The notes: a model not told the origin generated them from the letters alone. 64,000 nt of DNA from Paenibacillus sp. (GCA_017512705.1 JAFWEX010000150.1:310001-374000); one strand, 5' to 3'; counted from the stretch's first letter, positions 34,866-44,934 are shown. Made by a program: numbers and translations.

Positions 34866-37859
34866 TCAAGGTTCCAGTCCCCATACCTGGGTACTGCCTT
34901 GATATGCGGTCACTTTGTTCCACTCGGCAAAAGCAGTCTTGGTAGCATCAAACGAGTAATCGTTGCTCTGATCAAAGGCACTCCAATTGTTTTTGGAGAA
35001 ACGCCCCTGAATCACGCCTGTCTCCGCGCCCGCAGCCAGACTGCCCGCTCCAGAGGTGAAACTGATCTCCAGATAGGTATCGGCCGTTCCTTTGGCCGGA
35101 TCCACTGTCACAAACTTCCCTTGTACATTGGCTGTACCTAACTGCGCATAATCACACCAGAAGGTCAGATCTTCTGTACCATCTTTGGTAAAGTAGTACC
35201 GAATCTTTACCGTACTTAGATCAACAGCCTGTGTGCCCGTGTTCTTCACATTAAACTGTGGAGTTACTGCATTACTTGAATTCCCGGATCCTCCACTTCG
35301 ATACTGCACTTCAAGTGTACCTCCCGAAACTGGCGGCTCAGAAGGCGTCAGCACAACGACGTTAGACAACGTCTGCCCACTTGCGTTCACAGCAACAATT
35401 CGATAACTGTAGGACGTACCATTCTGAGCTGTGGTGTCGGTATAGTTCAATACCGTCAATCCAGTGGCCACATCTGCATATGCTCCGTCTGCAACAGTAC
35501 GTTGCACATTATAGCTCACCGCTTCTGATGCTACTGTCCATGACAACACATTTTGGTTATCTCCAGCTGTACCGCTTAAAACGGGTGCTCCTGGCACGGT
35601 CGAAGCCGCCTTCGGCACACCTAGCACCTGTACAGAAGCCGGTGACTCCCCAGCTGCATTGGCAGCAGTCACTACGTAATAATACGTCTTGCCATTCGTC
35701 AGTCCTGTATTGGTATAAGTCAACCCGTTAACCCCTGTGGCAATCGTTGTGTATGGGCCGCCGCTAACCTCGGCACGCTTCACCGTGTACGATAATGCCC
35801 CGGCAGAAGCAGCCCAGTTCAGCGTGATCTGCTGATTGCCAGATGCGGATTGCACACCAGAAGGCGCAGCTGGTACTGTCACGGGTGTAATCCCCGGCTC
35901 TTGGCCGTACACCTTCACTCCGGCATCATAGACGGGAATGGATGCACTTTTGACCGGAGTACCTGTTGTCAGGTTCTGGTACGAAGGATCGTTAGCCGGA
36001 TTCCACGCCCCTTGTGGTCCAGTAATCCGGAACTGAACTTCTTTGCGGTAATTCCCCTCTCCGCCTGGATAGATTTTGGTATTGCTGAAGTTTGCCGTAA
36101 TAGCATAGATTCGCTTGGCTGCATCTACCACGACAGGCTGAGATACGGTTGCTCCTTCGGTAGAAGATACCGAAACCTGCACATCGGATACTGTGCGTCC
36201 AGCAGCATACACCTCACTTAAATCCAGAAAGTATTTGAAGGATAGCTGATCTCCCATACGTGCAGGCCAGCCTGAACGGTTGTTAAGCAATGCACGAATT
36301 TCCGTATAGTTAGAGCCTGATGAGCGAATAGCCGCTTCTACAAAATACTCATCACCTTTGACTTCAGGAGCAGGGAAATTCGCAAGAGGCTGATCATTCT
36401 GTCCATACAGCAGATTCATCTTAGCGAGTGCCCCAGTGAAGCCCGCATTGTAATCCGTCGCTACCTCATTGCTCACGTAATCCCCGATATCATCCGTATA
36501 TTGATCTGACGCATTGGGTCCTCCTACCATTGCGCCATATAAAATATGGCGGTGATTCGCCGGGATATCTTCATTGTTCATCCATGAACTGTGAGCCGTG
36601 CGATGATGCGGATGCTGAGGCGGATTTTTCCCGTATCCGACAACATAACTGCTCTGACGAGGATTATCTCCTAAAATGTAATTGATCTGTGAAGTCGCAA
36701 AATTTTGATATCTTGATTTTTTCACAGGGTCACTGACCCAATCCGAGTATACGAATGAGATAAAGGCTGCGTTAGCCGCATATCGGAGTGAACCCCACTG
36801 ATCCAGCCAAGCCAATCCGCCTGGCGTGTATGTTACCCGTCCTCCATTGGTGCCAACGGTCCAGTAATCCAGATTTCGCTCTGTAGACTGAATGAATTTG
36901 GTGGCTACAGGCATATTCAGACTGGATGTAATCCGGGCAAGCAAAATCTGTGCACCATAGTGTTTACTATCCCATCCCTGTGTCCAGGTATATGGCCAAT
37001 TCGCGGAACCGCCGCTTGTAGACCACCGATCTGCAGCTGCAATCGCTTTGGACAAGTAAGCGTTATCATTTGTTGCTAAATAAAGCCACGCCCCACCCCA
37101 TGCCAGCTCGTCTTCATATCCCGTCCACGAGTTATAGAATGCCGCAGCATCGGTAATACAATCGGTGTATTTTCCCCGATATGTATCTGCAAAGTTGTAC
37201 AGTTCTTTCGCATGCTGAAGCATTTTCGCCGAGTAGGCCGGATCATCATCTGCAAATACGATGGAGGCAGCCGCAAGTGCAGCAGCTGTTTCTGCCGCCA
37301 GATCACTTCCCGGACAGGAAGCATCGATCTTGAACGAAGGACGATTCATCTGCATTACCTCTGCAGGTCCCCACCAAGCGTGATCGATATTGCCCCCTCC
37401 GACTTGTCCCCATAATTCGTTTGGCTTCGTATGCGCTTTCATAAAATAGTCAGTGGCCCATCTGATATTATCTTTGATCTCCTCCAGTTGCCCAGCCTGC
37501 TCATAACCATCACGATACTCGACTACAGACCAGGCAAGCATCGTTGCTGAAGCAGCCATTGGAAAACCAAACTTCACATGATCTCCAGCATCGTACCAGC
37601 CACCGGTGAGATCCACACCAACATCGGCTCCATCTTGCATGCCCGAGTCGCCCCGCCATTCAACCCGATTATTGTCAGGCAACGGGCCTGATCGCTGTGC
37701 CTCATAGAAATAAATAGCCTTCTGAAGTGCTTCAGCATAGTTATGATCTCCAGCGGCCGCATCCGCCTGACGTAATCCTGTATTCATAGAAAAGCTCCCT
37801 GCCAGTAGTCCTGCCGATAATGTTACTGCAGCAACTCGTCTCCACCAGCGCTCTTTCAT
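34866..37859 (-). CDS. GH9 processive endoglucanase with CBM3c, 2 FN3 and CBM3
   Basis: A 997-residue secreted cellulase. Signal peptide 1-35; GH9 catalytic domain about 38-480 with Asp90 and Asp93 in GGWYDAGDHVKFGFP and NEVATDYNAGFTGAL near its end; a CBM3c-like module about 495-650 (EYFVEAAIRSSGSNYTEIRA, typical of processive theme-B GH9 enzymes); two FN3 domains about 665-845; and a CBM3 at 846-997 (FWCDYAQLGTANVQGKF). ATG 37859 is preceded by AAGGAG at 13 bases and CAGGA closer in; a TTG lies immediately before it. Transcribed first in a likely GH9-GH48 operon that would give endo-exo synergy on crystalline cellulose. Confidence 0.94.
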   Translation of the reverse strand: MKERWWRRVAAVTLSAGLLAGSFSMNTGLRQADAAAGDHNYAEALQKAIYFYEAQRSGPLPDNNRVEWRGDSGMQDGADVGVDLTGGWYDAGDHVKFGFPMAASATMLAWSVVEYRDGYEQAGQLEEIKDNIRWATDYFMKAHTKPNELWGQVGGGNIDHAWWGPAEVMQMNRPSFKIDASCPGSDLAAETAAALAAASIVFADDDPAYSAKMLQHAKELYNFADTYRGKYTDCITDAAAFYNSWTGYEDELAWGGAWLYLATNDNAYLSKAIAAADRWSTSGGSANWPYTWTQGWDSKHYGAQILLARITSSLNMPVATKFIQSTERNLDYWTVGTNGGRVTYTPGGLAWLDQWGSLRYAANAAFISFVYSDWVSDPVKKSRYQNFATSQINYILGDNPRQSSYVVGYGKNPPQHPHHRTAHSSWMNNEDIPANHRHILYGAMVGGPNASDQYTDDIGDYVSNEVATDYNAGFTGALAKMNLLYGQNDQPLANFPAPEVKGDEYFVEAAIRSSGSNYTEIRALLNNRSGWPARMGDQLSFKYFLDLSEVYAAGRTVSDVQVSVSSTEGATVSQPVVVDAAKRIYAITANFSNTKIYPGGEGNYRKEVQFRITGPQGAWNPANDPSYQNLTTGTPVKSASIPVYDAGVKVYGQEPGITPVTVPAAPSGVQSASGNQQITLNWAASAGALSYTVKRAEVSGGPYTTIATGVNGLTYTNTGLTNGKTYYYVVTAANAAGESPASVQVLGVPKAASTVPGAPVLSGTAGDNQNVLSWTVASEAVSYNVQRTVADGAYADVATGLTVLNYTDTTAQNGTSYSYRIVAVNASGQTLSNVVVLTPSEPPVSGGTLEVQYRSGGSGNSSNAVTPQFNVKNTGTQAVDLSTVKIRYYFTKDGTEDLTFWCDYAQLGTANVQGKFVTVDPAKGTADTYLEISFTSGAGSLAAGAETGVIQGRFSKNNWSAFDQSNDYSFDATKTAFAEWNKVTAYQGSTQVWGLEP

Positions 37860-37972
37860 CAATCCTGTTCAGCTCCTTTTCCTGAAGGTTCCAGGTGATT
37901 TCTTCTAGTTATTGGAGTAGCCTCGCTCCTTTCCATGGTGGTAACTGGATGTAATTTCCACCATTAATTACC

Positions 37973-38037
37973 ATTATATCTTTTTGTTAGACTTGAAATA
38001 TCAACATTGGTGACTTCTGAAATAACATTGTTGTGAC
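37973..38037 (-). promoter_or_regulatory. Upstream region of the cellulase operon with a direct repeat
   Basis: A TATAAT box lies at 37978-37973 (minus strand) without a clear -35. Further upstream, AACATTGGTGAC (38003-38014) and AACATTGTTGTGAC (38024-38037) repeat with a 21-base spacing, as expected for two turns of an activator site. Between promoter and gene, CCATGGTGG and CCACCAT can form a leader hairpin. Confidence 0.35.
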
Positions 38038-38056
38038 CTAATTGACGCGATATGAC

Positions 38057-38100
38057 AAAAGAGCTGTTTCTTCACAGGTTATCCCTGGAAGAAACAGCTC
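38057..38100 (-). terminator. Terminator of the chemoreceptor gene
   Basis: GAGCTGTTTCTTC (38061-38073) pairs perfectly with GAAGAAACAGCTC (38088-38100), with ACAGG/CCCTG inside. TTTTG follows on the minus strand and TCTTTATTT on the plus strand. Confidence 0.85.
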
Positions 38101-38133
38101 TCTTTATTTCCCAACTTTTGAATCAAAATTAAC

Positions 38134-39876
38134 CTATACTCTGAATTTGTTGATTTGCCCCTGCAATTCCTCCGCCATCTTCGATAACAACCCTGCCGAG
38201 GAAGCGATCTCTTCCATAGAAGCCAGTTGCTCTTGTGTTGCAGCCGATACGTTATGAACCGCACCTGAAGCCTCACTAGCAATGTTAGAGATCTGATTCA
38301 CATAACTTACAGCCTCATTCGTGCTAGCAGACATCTCCTCCGAACCTGCAGACACTTCTTCAATGTCCGCAGCAACCTTGTTTGCAACGTTCGAAATCTG
38401 TTCAAATGCTTGTCCAGCAGCAGCAACCAGTTCGATTCCCATTTCCGTTTCATTGCTGTTTACTTGCACGGCCTGTACGGCATGATCGGTATCCTGCTGA
38501 ATGAGCTGAACAATCTGTGTGATCTGCTGTGCTGAAGCTGATGATTCTTCTGCCAGTTTACACACTTCCCCCGCAACGACAGCGAAACCGCTACCATGTT
38601 CACCTGCACGTGCTGCTTCAATTGCTGCATTGAGTGCAAGCAGATTGGTTTGCCGGGCAATGTTATTGATCACTTCAGTAATTGTACCAATCTCGGCAGA
38701 GCGCTCTCCGAGTCCAGTAACCAGCTCTCTCAACGAAGTAATAGAGTTACGTACAGCTCCCATCTGATCAACAGCCTGCTGGATAATTTTATTTCCTTCT
38801 GATGACTGGTTAGCCGCATCCACAGCAGATACAGCTACACTCTGAGCCAGTTCGGCAATCTGTTCCGAACCCAGTGCCATCTCATTCATCGCCTGCGATG
38901 AACGACTCACCATATCGACCTGATTCGTTGTTCCTACAGACAACTGTTCAACTGTCTCTGTAATTTGCTCCGATGCTTTCGCATTTTGCTCGGCGCTAGC
39001 AAGAAGTTCTTCCGATGAAGCCGCAACCTGCTCGGATGTTTCCGATACGGATTGAATCATGGAACGCAGATTTTGACTCATGGTATTAAAGGACGTCGCG
39101 AGTACACCCAGTTCATCTCTATTCTTGAGGGTAATTCTCTCACCTGTCAGATCACCTTCGGCAATCGCTGCAGCAGCCTCACTCATTTTACGAATCGGAC
39201 GCGAGATCATGCTCGCAATAAATAAAGCAATACATAATCCAATCAATACTGTGATAATTGTCATGACTATAACAATGGTAAATGCTCTTTCCGCCAGCTT
39301 GACCGATCCACTCGTGGCTTCTTTGGAGACACTATTACCATATTCAGTCAACTGAGCGATAATATCGTTGGCAGTGTACCAGAGCGGGTATGCCTCCGTA
39401 TGCAACTTGCTAGACGTATCATAGTCATTTTTCAATCCGAAATCTATGAACGTCGGCATTTTCTGTACATATTCATCATAGTTCATGGAGAACTGCTCAT
39501 ACAGCTGCTCAGCTCTGGCATCTCCTGAAATCATCGTAAGCAATTGCTTCCGTTCGTCTTCAATCTTGGCGAGCAGTAATTGCAAGGCCTCATTCATTTT
39601 TTCCGTTTCACTTGGATTCTGTTCGACAATGATGGCCAGCGCCAACCGTTCTACATCCGAAACATCACCATTCATCATTCCAAGTAAACTGACATTTGGC
39701 ATCCAAAGCTCATCCACTTCGTTGACGTTGTCAACCATCTTAGAAACCTGAGTTAGCGTGTACACACTAACAAAACCCGATAGAGCCAGTACAATCAAGA
39801 AACCGCTTAATAACTTGCCGCGAATCGTAAATTTCATTTTCCCTAATGTGTTCCCGTTCCCCCGAACGTTCCCCAT
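38134..39876 (-). CDS. Methyl-accepting chemotaxis protein with 4HB-type sensor
   Basis: A 580-residue transmembrane chemoreceptor. First membrane segment about 20-42 ([20 protein letters not shown]), extracytoplasmic four-helix-like sensor about 45-200, second membrane segment about 205-230 ([20 protein letters not shown]), HAMP about 232-285 ([19 protein letters not shown]), then the long signalling coiled coil with the conserved tip [26 protein letters not shown]. It couples ligand sensing to CheA. ATG 39876 has GGAG seven bases upstream; the frame extends 13 residues further. Single gene with its own terminator. No chemotaxis operon is nearby. Confidence 0.92.
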   Translation of the reverse strand: MGNVRGNGNTLGKMKFTIRGKLLSGFLIVLALSGFVSVYTLTQVSKMVDNVNEVDELWMPNVSLLGMMNGDVSDVERLALAIIVEQNPSETEKMNEALQLLLAKIEDERKQLLTMISGDARAEQLYEQFSMNYDEYVQKMPTFIDFGLKNDYDTSSKLHTEAYPLWYTANDIIAQLTEYGNSVSKEATSGSVKLAERAFTIVIVMTIITVLIGLCIALFIASMISRPIRKMSEAAAAIAEGDLTGERITLKNRDELGVLATSFNTMSQNLRSMIQSVSETSEQVAASSEELLASAEQNAKASEQITETVEQLSVGTTNQVDMVSRSSQAMNEMALGSEQIAELAQSVAVSAVDAANQSSEGNKIIQQAVDQMGAVRNSITSLRELVTGLGERSAEIGTITEVINNIARQTNLLALNAAIEAARAGEHGSGFAVVAGEVCKLAEESSASAQQITQIVQLIQQDTDHAVQAVQVNSNETEMGIELVAAAGQAFEQISNVANKVAADIEEVSAGSEEMSASTNEAVSYVNQISNIASEASGAVHNVSAATQEQLASMEEIASSAGLLSKMAEELQGQINKFRV

Positions 39877-40272
39877 GTTCCCACTCCTCTGGCTTGGCCA
39901 ATTTAAATAATACATCTGTATATATCGACATCCATACCTTATGAATGAATATATAAAATTTGGGATTCACAGAAGATTTCATTTAACAACAGAAAGAGAA
40001 AAAAATAAAGAAAAAATTGAGAGAGGATCCTCTTTGAAGCCAGGATCAAAGACTTGTTCCTTTGTAAAAAACGCTTGTCAACCAATCATCATCTATATTC
40101 ATAACGCGCTCTACATTCATAACGTGCGAGATATACACAAAAGACAAACAATTAGTTCATCAAATGAACATCAAACCGTAATTTAGTGAACAAAGGGGAC
40201 ATTTTTCTTTCTTTTTGTTAAAATAACGTGGGTATGTATATCTATCAGATTAACCATAGAAAGGTGAAGATT
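39877..40272. other. Intergenic region between chemoreceptor and LCP genes
   Basis: AT-rich divergent region. It contains a direct repeat CATTCATAACG (around 40098 and 40115) and a small palindrome GTTCATCAAATGAAC near 40153. No RNA gene or credible small ORF was seen. Confidence 0.4.
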
Positions 40273-41274
40273 ATGTTTAAAAAATGGCTATGGGGGATCC
40301 CCCTAACCTTGATGCTTGTTGTAACTGGAATCATTGTCTATTACGGATATTCCATCGTTCATTTCGCCAATAGCATCTCAACCGCATCTAGCACCTCGTC
40401 CGCAGCGGGCAGTGATGTAACAAGTAATCCAAGTTCAGACACTATAGTAACAACCATCCCGAAATGGGAAGGTCAGGAGAGAGTGAATATTTTACTGATT
40501 GGCGGTGACTCCAGAGGGGATGACGCTGGACGTTCAGACACGGTCATGGTTGCTTCCATTGATCCACTTTCCAAGAAAGCTCACCTATTTTCCGTGCTTC
40601 GTGACACGTACGTTGAGATTCCAGGTCATGGCAAAAGCCGCCTTAACGCTGCCTTCTCCTATGGAGGAGCCGAATTAACGAAACAAACGGTCAGTAACCT
40701 GCTCGGTATTCCGATCCAGCACTACGTGTACACCGACTTCACAGGATTCATGGCTCTCGTTGATGCCCTGGGCGGTATTGATATTGATGTAGAAAAGGAT
40801 ATGTACTATACAAGCAAAGCCGATAAACACATGTATGATATTGATTTAAAAAAAGGACTGCAGCATATGGATGGCAGAACTGCACTCCAATATGTTCGTT
40901 TCCGACACGATGCGACCTCTGATTTCACAAGGACACAGCGTCAACGTATCTTTATGACCGAACTTGCGAAGAAGATGCAGAGCACCACTTCTCTCTTCAA
41001 GATCCCTGAGATCCTGGAAGCAATAGCTCCTTATGTTCAAACGGATCTCAGTCCAACCCAGATGTTGAAGCTCGCTTCTCTTGGGTTTGATATTCGTGCT
41101 CAAGAGATCCATCAACAACAGATTCCGCCGAACCATCTTCTCACCAATGAACGGGTTGGAGGTGCTCAGGTATTAGGTGTCAATGTGAATAAGCTTCAAG
41201 CCTACATACAGAAATTATTTGAAGAGGACAACAACACTTCCGATAGCTCGCCATCTGGTGAGTCCAATGAATGA
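40273..41274 (+). CDS. LytR-CpsA-Psr (LCP) family cell-wall ligase
   Basis: A 333-residue membrane-anchored protein of the LCP family, which attaches teichoic acids or other anionic polymers to peptidoglycan outside the cell. One N-terminal membrane segment (about 5-30), a Ser/Thr-rich spacer, then the LCP domain: NILLIGGDSRGDDAGRSDTV, the Arg pair in FSVLRDTYVEIPGHGKSRLN, and YVRFRHDATSDFTRTQRQR near the end. ATG 40273 follows AAGGTG by six bases; the frame extends 15 residues upstream without support. Ends in an acidic Ser-rich tail. Followed by a strong terminator. Confidence 0.93.
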   Translation: MFKKWLWGIPLTLMLVVTGIIVYYGYSIVHFANSISTASSTSSAAGSDVTSNPSSDTIVTTIPKWEGQERVNILLIGGDSRGDDAGRSDTVMVASIDPLSKKAHLFSVLRDTYVEIPGHGKSRLNAAFSYGGAELTKQTVSNLLGIPIQHYVYTDFTGFMALVDALGGIDIDVEKDMYYTSKADKHMYDIDLKKGLQHMDGRTALQYVRFRHDATSDFTRTQRQRIFMTELAKKMQSTTSLFKIPEILEAIAPYVQTDLSPTQMLKLASLGFDIRAQEIHQQQIPPNHLLTNERVGGAQVLGVNVNKLQAYIQKLFEEDNNTSDSSPSGESNE

Positions 41275-41312
41275 TAACGGAATGACAACTGAATGACTAC
41301 TGGTTCGATAGT

Positions 41313-41339
41313 AAAAGACGGCCTAAGCCGTCTTTTTTC
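41313..41339 (+). terminator. Terminator after the LCP gene
   Basis: AAAGACGGC and GCCGTCTTT form a nine-pair stem with a CTAA loop, followed by further T residues. Confidence 0.92.
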
Positions 41340-41424
41340 TACCTTTTTTCGACATTTAATGCAGCCTTAATGTTTGGAGGGTAGTCTTATTTGATGACCT
41401 CGACTGGATAAGGGAGGAACCTGA

Positions 41425-42609
41425 ATGAACAAACCAAAAATAGCTGAATGGACCAAGCTACGCGGACTAGCCTTCCTGGCCATCGTCATGCAACATAACA
41501 TTGCTGAATATATTTATCGGCCTGACATCGAACAACCTGATTCTGTTATGCTGACCATGATTTATCATCTAACAAGGTTTGGTACACCCACCTTTGTATT
41601 TCTGTCAGGTGTGATGTTGTTTTACCACCATCGTCATGATAAGCCGGATTATCCCCGTTTCATTGGCAAACGGTTTGCTGATATTTATATCCCTTTTTTC
41701 CTATGGACACTCATCTATTGGTTATCCGTGCGTGTATTCACCCCTGCATTCTGGTCTTCAGGCATGCCGGATCTGGGGAGTTTTATTCGTGAGCTATTCG
41801 TACCGCAGACAGGATATCACCTTTGGTTCGTCTTGATGGTCTTCCAGTTTTATATTCTGTTTCCATTGTTTTTGTCATTAGCTCACGCAATTCGCCAACG
41901 TCTGGAGAACTTCAAACGCTTTACCTCAAAGCAGTTAACTGTGTCTATCCTATTGGTGGCAGGATTACTCTATATGTGGCTTATGAAACTGTCATATTAT
42001 GATATGGGCGGCTGGACTGAACGTTGGGCAGAACCTTGGTCCAGCCTGCTGGAATACCGATCGTTTTCATGGATTTTTTACTGGTTTTACTTTTTCCTGG
42101 GCGCTGTATGTGCCTGGTCGGTAGAGAGCTGGAGAAACTGGACAGTGAAGATTTTGCCTCTAAGCATCATCGTTTTTATCGTGATGTATATCTGGCTTGG
42201 ATATGATGTCTTACGAGGGTCAGAAGGTACGATGAACCTGGGTATTTCTACTTATCTTAAACCCAGCACGTTCATCCTCATTATGGCTCAGATATTGATG
42301 TTATACAGTTTCCTCGTGCTGTTGCGTGGCAATGATGGTCAGAATCTATGGTTTGGCCTACTCCTCACCTGGATTGGACGATATTCTTTTGGTGGTTATC
42401 TCGTCCATGCCCTGGTGATCTATGCCATCGCATATGTTACCAGACCAATGCAACTCAGCGGATGGCACCTGTCCGTAACGATCCTCTCCTTTGTTGTCAC
42501 GGTAGTTTCTTCTCTTGGTATCAGCTGGACATTATCCAAGTTGCCAGGTTCCCGTTATACGGTTGGATTAGCCGCTTCCAAGAACAAAACTTTAGAGACC
42601 GATAACTGA
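41425..42609 (+). CDS. Membrane acyltransferase 3 family protein
   Basis: A 394-residue integral membrane protein with about ten hydrophobic segments, of the acyltransferase 3 (OafB/OatA/WecH-like) family that transfers acetyl or other acyl groups to surface sugars. The N-terminal conserved region is visible: WTKLRGLAFLAIVMQHNIAE with the essential-looking His24, then FLSGVMLFYHH and the conserved Arg region FIGKRFADIYIPFFLWTL. There is no SGNH domain. AGGGAGG lies seven bases before the ATG. Its place after an LCP gene suggests a wall polymer as substrate, but this is only a guess. Confidence 0.88.
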   Translation: MNKPKIAEWTKLRGLAFLAIVMQHNIAEYIYRPDIEQPDSVMLTMIYHLTRFGTPTFVFLSGVMLFYHHRHDKPDYPRFIGKRFADIYIPFFLWTLIYWLSVRVFTPAFWSSGMPDLGSFIRELFVPQTGYHLWFVLMVFQFYILFPLFLSLAHAIRQRLENFKRFTSKQLTVSILLVAGLLYMWLMKLSYYDMGGWTERWAEPWSSLLEYRSFSWIFYWFYFFLGAVCAWSVESWRNWTVKILPLSIIVFIVMYIWLGYDVLRGSEGTMNLGISTYLKPSTFILIMAQILMLYSFLVLLRGNDGQNLWFGLLLTWIGRYSFGGYLVHALVIYAIAYVTRPMQLSGWHLSVTILSFVVTVVSSLGISWTLSKLPGSRYTVGLAASKNKTLETDN

Positions 42610-42704
42610 AACGAACACCGTTTTTTATAATAGGGAACTTAGGGTACTGAATGAAGCCTCTCCCTTCAGACGTTAACCCTGAGAATCTTAGAAGCTTTAG
42701 TTAA

Positions 42705-42746
42705 AGAGAAAAGAGCGTGCTCCTTGTGGAACACGCTCTTTTCTCT
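42705..42746. terminator. Bidirectional terminator
   Basis: AGAGAAAAGAGCGTG (42705-42719) pairs with CACGCTCTTTTCTCT (42732-42746). The A/T-rich outer stem gives T runs on both strands, serving the acyltransferase and the convergent gene at 42748. Confidence 0.8.
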
Positions 42747-42747
42747 C

Positions 42748-43479
42748 TTAATTGCCATCGGTTGCGGTTCGATCAATTACTTGACCAGGGCGATTGGGAA
42801 CGCGGTGACCTGGATACTTTCGATGAACAAATCGCTGAAGATCATCCGTCAGCTGCTCCTTGAGTTGATCCACCAGTTGGGTTTCAGTAATCCCTTTCGC
42901 TTGAGCAATTTCAACCAATGATTTGCCTGCACGGAGCTGCTCTTTCAGTTGATCGGTTGTTATTCCGATAAATTTTGCTATGGCTTCCTTGTCTACCATG
43001 GAATGTTTTCCGTGATGTGTAAATTCACGTCGTAATTCGGCAAGCGGTGTGTTGACTACCTTTCTCAGTTTCACATCCATATCTTTTTTCGCTACTGCAG
43101 CTTGTTCTTTGGTAAGACAACCTTCTTCTACTGCTTTATCCAAACGCGCTGATAGCGTAGGTTTTAGCTTTTGTAATAACTTTTCCTCACTGAGGCCTTT
43201 ACGTTCCTTGGCGATCTGAGACAAAGTCTTGCCAAGTCCCATCTCCTGCTTCAATTCACGAAGTCCAATACCGAGCAAGTCAGCGGTTTCACCGATCATA
43301 AACAGACTATGTCCTGCATGCATACAAGGCTTTTGATGCCCTCCAGTTGAGCCAGCCTGCTGATCACCTTGTTGCTCCGCAGGAGCAGCAGGATTGGCAA
43401 AAGTGGTTGCCCCCGGTGCCACGGAGAAAATGACAACTGTCACTCCGGCTGCCAGCCATGATTTCCAATTCTTTCTCAT
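42748..43479 (-). CDS. Secreted helical-repeat protein of unknown function
   Basis: A 243-residue protein I cannot name. Signal peptide about 1-28 (VTVVIFSVAPGATTFA), a Gln/Gly-rich linker with a Cys-His segment (HQKPCMHAGHS), then two related helical repeats: LLGIGLRELKQEMGLGKTLSQIAKERKGLSEEKLLQKLK (about 68-106) and FIGITTDQLKEQLRAGKSLVEIAQAKGITETQLVDQLKEQL (about 170-210). Such LK-G-SL-EIA-KG repeats occur in small secreted Bacillales proteins of unknown role. It is divergent from the prenyl-synthase-like gene, sharing a 210-base promoter region. Confidence 0.75.
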   Translation of the reverse strand: MRKNWKSWLAAGVTVVIFSVAPGATTFANPAAPAEQQGDQQAGSTGGHQKPCMHAGHSLFMIGETADLLGIGLRELKQEMGLGKTLSQIAKERKGLSEEKLLQKLKPTLSARLDKAVEEGCLTKEQAAVAKKDMDVKLRKVVNTPLAELRREFTHHGKHSMVDKEAIAKFIGITTDQLKEQLRAGKSLVEIAQAKGITETQLVDQLKEQLTDDLQRFVHRKYPGHRVPNRPGQVIDRTATDGN

Positions 43480-43690
43480 TGTTTATCCGCCTTTCGTGTG
43501 GTCGATATCCTCTGCCTCCCTATTTTGAACCCAAACGCCACCTTTTTATGCTATAAAATCCAAAATGTCATGATATATTTCACAAATGATCACAAAAACC
43601 CTATTTTTTTCAAAATAAACAAGCTATACTGTATGTAACTTCTTGAATCTACTTCACACGATAACGAATCAGGAAGGACGTTGCCTTATC

Positions 43691-44665
43691 ATGCAGCGAG
43701 AATGGTTAGATCCGTACCTGCTGGACGTACAAGCGGTGTTCTCTTCAGCTGAAGAGAGGTTTCAGCGATACCCTGAGCCACTGGTTGGACATGCACTTGA
43801 ACAGCTCCGTTTACTTCACCCCTCCAGAAAAGAATCAGGACACAGCTGCATCGGTTACATCACTCCGCTATGGATGCAACACACCGAGGGACTCCCATCA
43901 GAACAAGCTCATTTACTTAGCACAGCTTGCCTGTTACACATGTTGTACTTTCTGAATCTGGATGACGTCATGGATGAGCCCACTGAGGAATCCGTGCTCA
44001 AGTTATCACTAGGCAACCTTTATTACGTGGATGCCCTTCAAACTTATGGTGCATTATTTGAATCATCTTCTGTCTTTTGGATTCATTTCAGAAAGGTTAT
44101 TCTGGACTGGGCCGTAAGTGTGAACGGGGAATTACATCTCGATTATTTTCAGCAAAACCCGCTTCTGATTGCCCAGAAAGCTTCACCGTCACAAATAGGA
44201 ATTATCGGTGCTCTGCTTCTGCTAGAACAGCCCGATCGAATCGTTCCGGTCTGTAGTGCGATGAATATCGTACTCATGACTCTTCAGATGACGGATGATT
44301 TTACAGATACGAAACAAGACGCTGTTCACGGCAACTACAATAGCTACCTCTCTCACATATCCGCAGCACTCCAGCAAGAATATCTGACTCATCCGCTGAA
44401 AGATTCCATTCATCAAAATGTATTTAACTCTCACCTCATGAATAGTTATGCAGACATAGCCCATCATTTTAACCGTATTCTTGCTACATCAAACTCATCA
44501 TTACCACAATTCATTTCACTTAATTCTTATCTGTGCAACACATTGGTACAAGCTGTTCATGACATTATAGGGCATAAACAAAGACTTTACCGAGGCGGGT
44601 TTCACTACTGGATCAGTGAGTCACAACCTGAACTATCTGACGAAGAACAAGCTGATTCGGTTTAA
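43691..44665 (+). CDS. Class 1 isoprenoid synthase-like protein (ComQ-like)
   Basis: A 324-residue all-helical protein with both aspartate motifs of trans-isoprenyl diphosphate synthases: DDVMDE at 91-96 and DDFTDTKQD at 202-210, placed at the usual distance. Overall similarity is low, as for ComQ, which prenylates the tryptophan of the ComX pheromone. The next gene, 26 bases downstream, encodes a small leader-type peptide with a Trp third from the end, so a ComQ-like peptide prenyltransferase is my preferred reading; a terpene synthase or polyprenyl synthase is the alternative. ATG 43691 is the only good start (AGGAAGGA lies 13 bases upstream); a TTG at 43643 keeps the frame open. A TATACT box lies near 43623. 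Confidence 0.75.
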   Translation: MQREWLDPYLLDVQAVFSSAEERFQRYPEPLVGHALEQLRLLHPSRKESGHSCIGYITPLWMQHTEGLPSEQAHLLSTACLLHMLYFLNLDDVMDEPTEESVLKLSLGNLYYVDALQTYGALFESSSVFWIHFRKVILDWAVSVNGELHLDYFQQNPLLIAQKASPSQIGIIGALLLLEQPDRIVPVCSAMNIVLMTLQMTDDFTDTKQDAVHGNYNSYLSHISAALQQEYLTHPLKDSIHQNVFNSHLMNSYADIAHHFNRILATSNSSLPQFISLNSYLCNTLVQAVHDIIGHKQRLYRGGFHYWISESQPELSDEEQADSV

Positions 44666-44691
44666 TATTAAATACGAAGGGAATGTTGACG

Positions 44692-44934
44692 ATGATGGTG
44701 TCAGAGAAAACGTTGCAAGAGGATATTATTGAGAAGGCTTGGACTGATGAGCAATTCCGGCAACAACTTCTTTCCAATCCCAAACAGGCACTTCGCGAAG
44801 CGTTCGGCATTACAATTCCTGATCATATCAAGGTTCGTACGGTTGAGGAGCAACAAAATGATTATGTTCTTGTCATTCCTCCTAATCCCGCAAAAGTGAA
44901 TTATGATGTCAATTGCGGCCCATGGAGAGATTAG
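44692..44934 (+). CDS. NHLP-type leader peptide, candidate prenylated pheromone or RiPP precursor
   Basis: An 80-residue peptide. Residues 5-65 match the nitrile-hydratase-like leader family used by ribosomal peptide precursors: helical EDIIEKAWTDEQFRQQLLSN, then PKQALREAFGITIPDHIKVR and the strand DYVLVIPP. The short tail NPAKVNYDVNCGPWRD is the likely core, with Cys75 and Trp78. Trp is third from the end, as in ComX (which ends Trp-Gly-Asp). AAGGGA lies nine bases before ATG 44692. It forms an operon with the isoprenoid synthase-like gene. Whether the product is a prenylated signal or another modified peptide is inferred. Confidence 0.75.
   Translation: MMVSEKTLQEDIIEKAWTDEQFRQQLLSNPKQALREAFGITIPDHIKVRTVEEQQNDYVLVIPPNPAKVNYDVNCGPWRD

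Noticed and set aside
39941-40186. An 81-codon ORF in the chemoreceptor/LCP gap
   Set aside because: Low-complexity, no ribosome site, no recognisable composition.
43643-43690. Upstream TTG start for the isoprenoid synthase-like gene
   Set aside because: No ribosome site before it, and the SD-like AGGAAGGA would lie inside the extension.
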